Shown one piece after another: positions 24,441 to 34,868 of a stretch of 64,000 nucleotides of DNA. Numbering within the stretch: the stretch's first letter is position 1; each line of letters opens with the position of its first letter. The position numbers and the translations under genes are program-made. The stretch covers positions 8,474,850-8,538,849 of the forward strand of contig CM034113.1 in the NCBI GenBank assembly GCA_019914945.1, read 5' to 3'. The DNA comes from Typha latifolia (lineage: Eukaryota; Streptophyta; Magnoliopsida; Poales; Typhaceae). The notes under the pieces are model-generated. The model was not told where the DNA came from and did not search any database. It saw only the letters and a list, made by a program, of their open reading frames with translations.

Positions 24441-24960
24441 CGTACGGCTGAAAGTCGTCGCCATGTCGACCGCTGTACCGCAGAAGATTAGTGGATTAGA
24501 TCGAAGAAGGAATAAAATTTTGTGAAAGAAAGTTTGGTGAACCAAACGAGTAGACCCGTCGAGAGATGCAACAAAAGAGATTAATTTACAATACGATCGT
24601 AATGTGAGGTCGTTTTTGTAAAATATAAAAAATTTATTAGAATTTGTATAAATTTTAGGGAGAAAACTGAAATATCAGCAATATTTTGACACAACAATCC
24701 AACCGTCACTAATACATAAGTTATCTTTTTCTTCTCTCTAATAAAATAATTGAAAATGATACTCGCATCAAAGTCGTGTGACATTTTCCTAACAATATAT
24801 ATATATATATATATCAGTTGACTTGACTTGCAATTATTTTTTTCAAAATTATCAACAAATTCGTAAGATTTTAAATAGATTGCGAATTTTATAAATCTTT
24901 CTTACTCCTCCTGGTATAATAGATATGGACCACAGGAGAAATTAAAATTGATGAAATATA

Positions 24961-24964
<4 letters not shown>

Positions 24965-25017
<53 letters not shown>
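24965..25017. repeat. long (AT)n microsatellite
   Basis: 53 nt of nearly perfect AT repeat, the longest AT tract in the window. Confidence 0.95.
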
Positions 25018-25018
<1 letters not shown>

Positions 25019-26737
25019 CATGATCATTGCGATTCATAAGATAATATGTTCACATTTGGTGCACGCCTCGAAATGTGATGTTATTTATTTATTTTATCAG
25101 ATGTGAACACCGACTGACAACACTTCATAAATATTTTTTTAATTAACAAAAAAAAATTCATATTTTAGATTGCTTGAAAACACACCCAAATTAATATTTT
25201 TCTTATTAATTGAAGAGATGCACCAACCAACCCACTCCTTGCATGGCCAATCGCTTCTTCTTAGAGACAGGACAGCTCCGGCAGCGTTGGGCTTATTATC
25301 TACAAGTACCACCTGAGCTCTTTCTATTTTGCCAAAGTAGTTACATTGACTACTGCCTAAATCCCCTAGCTGGTGAAGGGATGAGGTCGATGGAAAGATT
25401 CACGAAGGATGAGGATAATTGGATCTTTAGTGATTGCTTAAGTGCGGTTTAAGTTATTAATAGGAATGAGAACAGCACATACTGGTCCATTAACCCAATA
25501 ATGCTTGAATGTAAAAGATGGATTACTACTTACCCTATGACTAGTGTCTATCTCACGAGTCGCGAAAATAATAAAGCAGCTCATAAAATTATCGATCTTT
25601 CCTCTCAAGTCTGTAAAATTAAAGTCTAAACTGATCCGCCATCAGAGTTTGATTGCAACCTGACCTTAATGAAGTATTAAAAGTCTACGAACCCTTATAA
25701 AAAAATAAATTTGCTTATTATTGATTAAAAATGTATTTTGAAATGATTTTAAAAGTTATTTAAGAAATAGCAGCAAGGAATTATATACATTACATGCCTA
25801 TTGTTAATTATATAAATAAGGGGGGGATAAGGATCACATGCATGGGAATTTGATTATAATAATATACCAATATTCTAGTACTTAGATGTTTAATCTTGAA
25901 AAAAATTCCTTTATAAACTTATATATGCCAGTAATATGAAAACTTCCGGACATAAAGGAAGAAAATTTGAAAATAAATTTACAGGTACCAATAGATGCTT
26001 ATTAGAATTACTCATGTGGTTAGTAACAAAATAAAATTTACTAGTTTGTTAACAAAAATGATTAAATTAACTACAGTGCAAAATGAGTTTAATTCTCTTA
26101 ATAAAGTCTTTTTTAAGGAAATAAAATAATTAAACTAAATGAGAAGCAAAAGCAAAATAAATGGGTCTAACAGTAAATATTTTTATAGTTAAATATATTA
26201 TTATATTTATAGTCAATTAATCAGGACATAAGATAGTTATAAAAATTCGAGAAAATCTTCTTCTTCTTTTTTTAAAAAAATTAATCAGATAAATAAATAA
26301 AAATAACGCCCCAATTAAGTGACAAATCAGTAGTCTGCACCGAAACCAAAATCCTTCAACTCCTTGTCGGCATTTGGAATTAATTGTACCAAAAATCCGA
26401 AACCCAAATTCCAAACCCAATTTCTCTTCCCTTCTCCTCCACATCTTCCAAGTCCGTCGCCGACTTCCCTCTGAGAATGTCAAACCGCCCAACTTCCCCA
26501 TCACCGACTTAACTCAAATACTCCCAACCCAGTCAAACCCAGTGTGAAACACCAAGTTTCGTCAAACACCGCCTCTTCGTTTCTAAATTTCACATTTTTA
26601 CAGTTAACTCCAAATAATAATAATAATAATTGTAATAAACGTCGCTTCCAGTGTAGTGTTTACGAGGAGGCTATGTACGGTTTCGCCTTTTCTACCGTTG
26701 TTTAATTTAATTACTAAAATGTCCTTCTCCGTCGGTC

Positions 26738-26746
26738 TATATATAT
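26738..26746 (+). promoter_or_regulatory. putative TATA box of the ERF gene
   Basis: TATATATAT lies 57 bp upstream of the ATG at 26795. That implies a very short leader, so a distal promoter is also possible. Confidence 0.45.
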
Positions 26747-26794
26747 TACTTGCGCTCTAAGGATTTAGAGGGTTGGATCGCAAAAAAAGTGTTG

Positions 26795-27823
26795 ATGTGC
26801 TTCAAGGTGGCGGACCCAAGAGACTTGCACGAGATGCCGGAGCTCGAAGAAGGGATGCTTCCGCCGCCGCCGACGACGACGGCAATGACGGCGACGATGT
26901 TATCGGAGTATCGACAAGCGAGAGAGATGTCGGCGATGGTTTCGGCGCTGGCGAGAGTCATAGCTGGAGAACAGGAAGGCGGCGGGCCACCGCCGCTGCA
27001 GAAGAGGGAGAGGGATGAGACGATGATGCCGGAGAGGGCGGCGAGATACTACAGAGCGTCTAGTTCGACTGGTGGGTTAATTTTGCAAATTAGTCCGTTG
27101 TCTTTTTTATAATCCTCGTACTGTTCTATTAACAGGTCCTCTCTTTTCGTTTCTTCTACAGGAGGAGGTGAGCAAAGTAACGCAACGCCGTTAGCAGAGT
27201 CGTCTTCCTCCCCTTCTCCCAGCACGGAAACAGAGCAAGCGCCGAGGAGGCGATACAGGGGAGTCCGGCAACGGCCGTGGGGGAAATGGGCGGCGGAGAT
27301 CAGAGATCCCCACAAGGCCGCACGTGTGTGGCTCGGCACCTTCCACACCGCCGAGGCCGCCGCCCGAGCCTACGATGAGGCGGCGCTCCGTTTCCGAGGC
27401 AGCCGGGCGAAGCTCAACTTCCCGGAGAACGCAAACCTCGGGCAACAAACTCCGACTCCTCCGGTGACCCAGTTGCCGGAATCCGCCCCTCCGGCGACCC
27501 TCTTTGAGTCGCAGCCTCTCGGCGACGCGTCAAGGGATTACCTGGAGTACTCGAGGTTGCTTCGAGGAACAGGGGAGTACCAGATGATGCCACCGACTCC
27601 GCTTTTGGATCAATTCGTGAATTCCGGAGCTCCTACGGGGGATTCCAATCTTGGGTCGTCGTTGGATTCCTCGATTTCGGTTTTTTCCTCAGTTGGGTCT
27701 TCGTCTTCTTCTTCGTTTCCTTTCCTTCATAGCACACAAGAAGCCGAGCAGCAGATGGGTTATTATCCGACGCCGAATTGGAGAAGTTCGAGTAGGTATC
27801 CGGCGCCGGATTCTTCTGGGTAG
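26795..27823 (+). CDS. AP2/ERF transcription factor, group X (ABR1-like)
   Basis: Two exons (26795-27071, 27162-27823) give 312 aa. One AP2/ERF DNA-binding domain occupies about residues 123-181, with the [11 protein letters not shown] and WLGTF elements, the Ala and Asp residues typical of ERF-type binding (GCC box), and the [12 protein letters not shown] helix. Upstream, the [11 protein letters not shown] segment and the N-terminal MCFKVADP resemble group X ERFs such as ABR1, which respond to ABA, wounding and other stresses. The intron (90 nt, phase 1) just before the AP2 domain fits that group. The C-terminal third is Ser/Pro-rich with a poly-Ser stretch, a plausible activation region. 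The ATG was preferred over an upstream in-frame TTG. The family is certain; the group X assignment is moderately sure. Confidence 0.9.
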
Positions 27824-27881
27824 ATAGATAGCATTATTATGCTTCGTTTGTTTTGAGATTCTTTCATAACACTATAGAAAA

Positions 27882-27916
<35 letters not shown>

Positions 27917-30260
27917 ATAAATAGATTGTTATCTCGACTGTTTATTTATGGAGGTGGATAGATACAACATTTGTTGCGAGTGGACTTGGTTTACTAATTA
28001 CTTTATTCTTAATTCATGGATAAGTTTATCCATTGTTGACCAGATCAGAGCTTTTGTGCAAGCATGCAAGTAGCCGCGTAACAATAAAATGGAAAATGAG
28101 AACGGTAATTATAAATAGTTGACCTCCAAAGATAACTTAAATTCAACTAAATACTTTCAACACCTCCGATCTAATCTTAATACTTTTTCGAGCGCATTCA
28201 TGGATATTAAATATACTTTTTCGAGTTTCTTCTAAGGTTTAAAAGTTTGTTGTTAATTATCATGATATTAGCATGTTAATACGTTGAGCGTCTCATACGT
28301 GAAAGCATTAATCATTGAGAGTAGCTCAAAGACTATTTATAGTGCGATTTAATTGTGAGTTTGATTGTGTTTTGGAGTCAAAGAAGTATAATATGTTTGG
28401 CGATGACAGCAAAGACAGTGAAGGTACCCTTTTAGACCACCGAGGAATGCCTACTTTTGTTCTCATAATAACTTGTACTCGTGAAAGCGACTCCACTAGA
28501 TATGCTATTAGAATCCTAGGATGAAGTTTATCCAATTATTGAAGACCGGCAGTTAGAACCTAGATTTTGACTTTGTACATCTGTCTCTATACAATTGTCC
28601 TTACGAAGAAAAAGTGTTATCTTCAGTAATTACGATTAAAGTGATCTAGTTAATTTTTTCGTTAAAATATAATTGAGCACTCTTTTCTAACAAACATGAT
28701 ATAAGCATTTTAGTTATTTTAAAATTATTCAGTTAAGTTTAACGAAAAAACTAAATATTTCACTATAAAGATTAGTTTATGACTTTTTAAAGTATAGAAT
28801 GGTAAAATATATTTAACCCAATCGTAGATTGGACCTCCTTATTAGGGTAGATAGTTTTTTTTTCCTTAATTAATAGAAGTAAACTCGTAAATACTAATAT
28901 AATATAAGATTCTTTAAAAAAGTATAATCTATTGGCAAACAATTTATCTCTTATACTACGTAATAAATTTATATTTTATATTGATTACCATTTACACAAC
29001 TATTTGGATCTTTATAATTTGATGACTCTCTTCTTCTTTTTTTATAAAAATGTGTATATAACACTCTACTTTATAATATAATTATAGTCTATAACTTATA
29101 TTTTTATTATCTACAAATCGAGCCATCTGATTTAGTAAATATGTGCAGAAACACACTAGGTTAAATTTGAATTAACACCGTTAGAATATTTCGTTAAGTA
29201 GAAATATTTATTTTTAAAGTAACTAGAATGCCCTTCTTTTTAAAACTTGGTTGAGAGTAATGTTCATAATTTTCTTTAGTTTAGTTAACTTAACTTAAAG
29301 ATTTAGTTAAGTTTAACTAACTGATCTAACGACATGAGATTTTTTTTTGCACATATTCATCAAATCATAGATCTCGATTTATAAATAGTAAAAATATATG
29401 ATGTAAATCACAATTTTAATAAAAGATACAGTATTATATGTAAATTTCGCTTTCCTTTTAGTGTTGAAAAATTAAAGAACAAGGACATCCTCCTATTAAT
29501 GTCTAATAACATACTTGACTGTGAAAGAAATAAAATATTCTTCTCTTACACTGTTCCTACTGTTGAAATAATAAGAGAGAGAGAGAGAGAGAGAGAGACG
29601 GGTCAGAGATTGGAGCTAAAAGTGTAAATAATAATAAAGGATTAAGCATGTGGTTATCTTTCAATTACAATCTGTAGAAGATCTTAGAATATTTGATAAA
29701 TGTGCATGAACAAACCCATGAATCCGGTACCATTCATCTCCCTTCACCAAATCCGAGATCAAACCATTGAATAAATTATTAAGTAAGAAGGACGCGTTGT
29801 TTCCTAAACAAGTAACATCCGACAACTCGTTGCGTCACCGGGAAAACCGAGATGCATGCACGTATCGCACCTTTGACGACACCGACGGGCGACGGGGGTT
29901 TGCTTGGGAGAGGCGGCCACGCCTTCGAACGAGTTGCACCGCCTCTGCCGACTACTTCGGACCACTGGTTTGCTGCCAGGTAGGACCTCCAGCGGCGACC
30001 GTGCTACGGCGGTGCTGACGTTTAAAGTGTTTGCTGAGTTGTTTATTAGAGTTTGTAAACAAATGGCGCGATGCGGTCGGTCTTCTTATATAACTTTTTA
30101 GGCATTACTATATCCTTTCAATATTTAAATTTATATTATAATTAGAGATAATTATATAAAGACTGTCTAAATTATTGTCTAATTTCACATGCATCCTTTC
30201 TGATAGTCTTAATGGAATTCATATTTTATTTTAAGATGCGAATTAATTACAATAACTGAA
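27824..30260. other. intergenic between ERF and tRNA-Asn
   Basis: Holds (GA)n tracts at 27891-27916 and 29574-29598 and an inverted-repeat element at about 29054-29441. A stretch at 28735-28815 resembles one arm of the 19.1-19.65 kb element. A GC-rich island at about 29790-30020 has open frames but no recognised family. No supported gene. Confidence 0.5.
29054..29441. mobile_element. MITE-like inverted-repeat element
   Basis: Arms of roughly 100 nt are inverted copies. Left: tataacactc ... acaaatcgag ... aatatgtgca. Right, read in reverse: tataatactg ... ataaatcgag ... gaatatgtgca. No coding content. The borders are estimated from where similarity fades. Confidence 0.6.
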
Positions 30261-30277
30261 GCTGGAATAGCTCAGTT

Positions 30278-30310
<33 letters not shown>

Positions 30311-30334
30311 AAGGTTCAAGCCCTTCTTCTAGCG
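30261..30334 (+). tRNA. tRNA-Asn (anticodon GTT)
   Basis: A 74-nt cloverleaf with no intron. Acceptor arm GCTGGAA pairs with TTCTAGC (one G-T wobble), with discriminator G. The A box is in TAGCTCAGTTGGT, the anticodon loop is CTGTTAA with anticodon GTT, and the B box is GGTTCAAGCCC. The T stem reads GAAGG/CCTTC, fully paired. A run of T (from 30340) follows and can serve as the Pol III terminator. The sequence is of nuclear plant type rather than plastid. Confidence 0.95.
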
Positions 30335-30572
30335 AATATTTTTTTTAACATAACAAATAGTCTTTTGAGTCTCAAATTAAGAATATGCATTTATTTTGAA
30401 GTAAACGAACTTAAATACAACAACTCAATGCTTAGAAAGCATCGATGAAATGAAGTAGGTGCAAGAGAGGCACTTTCCCTGTTACCATTACATCCATTTC
30501 AAGTATCATCTGCATTTCATTTTAATGGTAAACAAAAGAAAGTTTACAACATGCATATTTTTCGCAAAACAT
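30335..30572. other. short spacer between tRNA-Asn and the convergent 5-FCL-like gene
   Basis: Contains the Pol III T-run and presumably the 3' UTR of the minus-strand gene. Nothing else seen. Confidence 0.6.
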
Positions 30573-33193
30573 TCATCGCCTTCCCCGTCGAGCTGTGGGA
30601 GGAAGCTTCTCAGAAGGTCCGCAAGGAAGCATCTTTCCTGTCTCTTTCTCTATTCTTCTCTTCAGCTCTCTGAGAATCCGAATTTGCCCCAGCTTTTCTG
30701 GAGATAATTTTTCCCAATATATTCCTACATTTCAAAATTGATTAGTTCAAGAACCTCAAGTTTTACTACTACTAATTTGTGACGAGAGCATTGAAACTTA
30801 TCTGAACCTTGAGGCTTTGGGATACGTGTGTTGGTGAAGATGACCTGAGTTGGAGTGCATACAATGTCCACTGGTACATCATGAATTAAGAGCTTCTCAA
30901 CTGGGATATCATCGACCAATTGCCTGTCGTGCACTGGAGCATAGTTGTTTCGCGCAAATAAATCAATTGAAGTGATATAAATCTGGACTCGGGTATCAAA
31001 TTGGTTTCTTGAGTTTTCACAACCAACCGATGTAAGAGGAAAGAATGTGAACACAAAACAAACAAGCAATCTAGTAAACAAATTGTTAAATTATTTTTGT
31101 TTCACACTTTCACTATCCAAAACTATACAAAGACAAAACGAAAATAGGAAGAGGTAAACAATTACCAGATGTTACAACCATGGTCGTGTCATCTATAGAT
31201 CCCATATACCGGAGCATTCCATATTCCAGCTCTGCAAATCCCTGCATCAACCCAGGTCACTTAACACAAGGACATCCATAGGCATGAACGGAATTATGCG
31301 GCATAGTATCATAATGCACAATGACAGCGAAATAAATGAACAACGGAAGCTGAATGTTGAATCACGAATTGTACCTCACCCTTCCCGAGTCGTGCTCCTG
31401 TTCTTGGATCAACTGCAACCGATCCGATAACAATCAAATCCACTTTGATCTTTTCATCCAATCCAATAGGCCTTCCATATTTGGCAGCACCTACAGAAGT
31501 ACATGCCTCTACTATGGAACCAGAAGGTAAGGTTTGAGAATCTAACACAGAAAAGAAGCCAGTCCTCAGACGTGGTTGTGGAGTCAACAACTTCTTTTCA
31601 CCTTTACAGTTCAAGTTAGAAACCAATTAGACAAAATGCAAATGATACAATTGGAGGTTTAAAGTGCAAATCGAAAAGAAACCAAAAAATTTACTCCAGA
31701 CATGAAAGCAACTGTGATGCACAAGAATTGTTTTCTCGAGGTTGAATATAGTTCCTCAGTTGGCATAAATCAGTTCTGGGAAGGTTTTAAAGCCATTCTA
31801 GCAAGGATAGTTATGAAATGTCTATGTTAATCAAATAGAGAGAAGTCCAAAAGTCCTCTCTATATCAGCAAAGGTCAATATTGAATCTCTCTGCTCAGAA
31901 AATGGAAGCTCCAAGTGATTAAATACGTTCTGAGTGGATGGAATATTTGTCAACGGACAATTTCATGACTACTAGAAAAATCTTAACCCTTGTATTAAAG
32001 TGAACTTGTTTGGAGGTATGGTAATAAAAAAGTAGCATATCATGTTAGTTCAATGCTGGTCTGTATAAATTTGCCTACACTCATTGTACTAGAGTTTAAC
32101 AACAAAGAACAATTAACAGATGACTAACCTGTGAGTGTTAAGAAGCGAACTTGCTTCTGAGGTGAGTCAGGGTTGACCTTCACACATTGTGCAGACTGAA
32201 ATACTTCCAATCTTCCTAACTGAAAGGGCACAAGTAACATGAAGTCAGTAGGTACCACAATTCATATACACAAAAACGAAAGATAGCAATGCTAGAGAAA
32301 TAAACTTTGGTGGCATAAAAGCAAGAGGTACTAGTATAAGAAAGCATAAAAACAAATAATAACCTGACCAAGTAAGCGTGACTACTGTGTATATGATTCT
32401 CGAATAAAATACACTTAATTAGCATCCAAGAATTTCTACTTGTTATTGTTCACCGACGTACTACTTAAGGTGAGGTATGATCTGGATGGAGAGAAGACAA
32501 CTGTGAACACTTAATAGCGTCCGAGGAAATCATTTCATGGATTCGGAATCTAAAAAAAGATTGCAACTTGGTAGCTGATACAGTGAGAAAAAGAGAAAAA
32601 GTGATAAATTTCTAAATTAACGACTCAATAGTTTCGATTACGAGGTCCTTTGGAAAGTTTTGACCTTTAATTGAGTCATAAGAAGGGTAGGAACAAAACT
32701 ACCCCGAAATCGTACTCCCCGGGACGAAATAACACCAAAACATGCGAAGTATTGGATTACGCTAAAAGGGAATACGAACCGACTCGGCAGCGTCAGCGGC
32801 GCCGACAAAATTAGGGATCCGATGGTGAACGGGGCGAGGGTTCCTCGCGATGCCTTCCGCCTCCATGAGATCCCAAACCCGTTTCCGAATCTTCCACTTC
32901 CACGCCTTCGGATCGCCGCTTCCCGCCGCCTCCGAGTCGCCTACGGCGTCTGCAGCAGTCTTCGCCATCGCAGCGCGCGCCTCCGCGTCGAGGCGGAGCC
33001 TCTCGGCCTCGAACTCGGCCGAGTCGAACGACGAGTTCTCCACTCTTCCGGCGGCGGGAGGACTGGAGTAGGACACACGGCGGCTCGAGTGGCCGAGTGC
33101 GGTGGTGAACGCTATCGTGCGCGGGGTGTTATTGGTGGCGATGGGAGGGAGAGGAGTGGTGAGTGGCCACGCGAAGCGATGGAGTAGAGGCAT
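30573..33193 (-). CDS. 5-formyltetrahydrofolate cyclo-ligase-like protein (COG0212 type), probably plastid
   Basis: Six coding exons on the minus strand: 33193-32780, 32219-32129, 31601-31375, 31241-31166, 30933-30808 and 30724-30573, joining to 361 aa. The N-terminal about 60 residues are Ser/Ala/Arg-rich and fit a plastid transit peptide. The domain starts at [17 protein letters not shown]. It continues with [18 protein letters not shown], the Gly-rich [20 protein letters not shown] and [14 protein letters not shown], the parts of the fold that bind folate and ATP in true 5-FCL. It ends in a basic Lys/Arg tail ([18 protein letters not shown]). Plants have both a genuine 5-FCL and this paralogue; the paralogue has been proposed to act in thiamin metabolism rather than folate recycling. 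The first donor (phase 0, at 32779) is the least certain junction. Family call is firm; biochemical role is open. Confidence 0.88.
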
Positions 33194-34577
33194 AGCCGCG
33201 TAGCATTTGGATTGGTAGTTGGTGCATTTCGTTATAGATGGGCTCGTGCGTTATATTACTCATGAATAAGGTCTAATTTGTAAAAGGAAAAATAATTAGT
33301 GACCCAACTTGTGGGCCGAAAAAGGCCCAGGCCACAACCTAAAGCTCACAATTCCATGGTAGCCCATCACGATTCGGGCTTTCCCCAAATTTTAAAAACC
33401 ATTAATTTGTGTTTAATAACATTAAAAAAAAAGAATAGGGAAATTCTTCAGAAACACCCTACGTTATTCCATAATTATCATCAAGTCCCTACCTTATATG
33501 GATATTTATCATTGACTCCTACATTTTACTTTTTATTATTAAAAATAACACAATATTATGTATTTGGTCAGCTGTTGTTACTTTAAAAATAACTTAGGGT
33601 ATTTTTAAAAACAAAATGTAAGGTCAATAATAAATAGATTTAACTACAACTCTTGAACTATAGCTAGTTTTTACATAAACCTACTTTTTTAATCTTTTGT
33701 TTGATCCTCAAAACTATCTAATATTCTCATAGATAGTATCAACTAAAAATATAAAATGATTATCTTACTCTCAATTTTTTTCTTTTTTTTTCCTCTAAAA
33801 TTAGAGTAAAACTATTCCGAAAGACTCTAAAATTGATCACGTGATAATCACGTGATATTTCTTAAAAAATCTAATAGATAGTTGAGAAAATAGGTATTTT
33901 AAAGAGTTTTTGCAGCTAAGGGATCAATGTACTTGGGTCAGATGGCAGGCTCTTATCGACGATATCATCAAGATCAACTCAAATAAATCGCACGTCTATT
34001 GTGATTCAACGGTTGAGGCTGGGTTCGAGACAAAACTAGTTAATTGCTTTTCTTGAAGGCCATATCTATCTCTACCAAGTACCAACCAATGAACCTCTCT
34101 ATAAGTTGAGACTATTAAATTAATTCAATTCTATCTCTTTTAACTAGTTTACTGATGTTCTGATACCAATACTCAAATATTTAATGTTGTTAGTTCTTAT
34201 TTTGAAGTAATAATATTATCTTTTCTGATTAAAATAAAATCTATATTAAACAGTGAAAATGAGTCAATATAGCTCAGAGGAGTAGATGTAATTATTTATA
34301 ATAAATATCTATGAACTCGGTATTTTTTGATTTAAGTATTCTAAACGAAATTATATTATTATATACAAAGAATTATAAAATGGGCCCCAATTTGACGCTT
34401 TACAGGCCTTGACGGCTGAATCCTACAAACATCAAATCAAAGCCCAATAAAAAGACGACGTCACATCCAAAGATATTAACTTTCGTTGTTTCTACGAATT
34501 CCGTGTAATGATGTACTTAAAGCGAATTAATCACTTACGTGTCCAAACCTAATTCGGCGCAGCCCTTCGTTCGTGCT

Positions 34578-34583
34578 CACGTG
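34578..34583. promoter_or_regulatory. G-box (CACGTG) upstream of the Alba gene
   Basis: A perfect G-box 60 bp upstream of the TATA box, a typical position for bZIP/bHLH binding in plant promoters. Confidence 0.5.
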
Positions 34584-34637
34584 CCCGGGCTTATCCGAAA
34601 TCTCGTTCGGAACCCTATCCCCCACCACTCCACCCCC

Positions 34638-34645
34638 TATATAAA
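34638..34645 (+). promoter_or_regulatory. TATA box of the Alba gene
   Basis: TATATAAA about 230 bp upstream of the ATG. The leader contains a telo-box (AAACCCTA, about 34729). It may carry a 5' UTR intron, with a donor near 34721 (aaag|gtacga) and an acceptor tag directly before the ATG. Confidence 0.6.
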
Positions 34646-34868
34646 CTTCCTTAGAGCGGAACCGAGCGAGAATAAATACATTTTATTCCTCTCGGATTAC
34701 AAGGGATAAAAGATCTCTCAAAGGTACGAAACCCTAACCCTTGTTCCTATGGATATTTTCCTTCCTTGGATCTCTTGTTCTCTTCTTCTGGATAGTGGTT
34801 TAGGGTTTCGAGTTCAGTTCCTCGTTGGTTCTTCGATTCAATGTTTGTTCTTGTTGTTGCAAGTGTAG

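Larger units (their letters stand above)
22919..26737. other. long intergenic region between peroxidase 2 and the ERF gene
   Basis: AT-rich and mostly featureless. It contains (AT)n tracts at 24795-24814 and 24965-25017 and a compact regulatory-looking island at 24291-24525. An unidentified ORF at about 25210-25452 has an ATG only about 10 codons in and no recognisable domain. I see no supported gene. Confidence 0.5.
33194..34868. other. intergenic between divergent 5-FCL-like and Alba genes
   Basis: A small inverted-repeat structure spans about 33508-33640: an arm containing attgactcctacatttta faces an inverted taaaaacaaaatgtaaggtcaat. Another degenerate inverted pair seems to lie at 33680-33900. 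The 3' part holds the Alba promoter: a G-box CACGTG (34578-34583), a TATA box and a telo-box. No further gene. Confidence 0.5.

Noticed and set aside
24965..25017. AT-rich tract as a replication origin or matrix attachment region
   Set aside because: A simple AT repeat alone is no evidence of either.
25210..25452. An 80-codon ORF between peroxidase 2 and ERF
   Set aside because: It starts at TTG, has no recognisable domain or splice partners, and lies in AT-rich spacer. Not enough support for a gene call.
32822..33187. Plus-strand ORF opposite exon 1 of the 5-FCL-like gene
   Set aside because: Arg-rich antisense shadow of the GC-rich transit-peptide exon.
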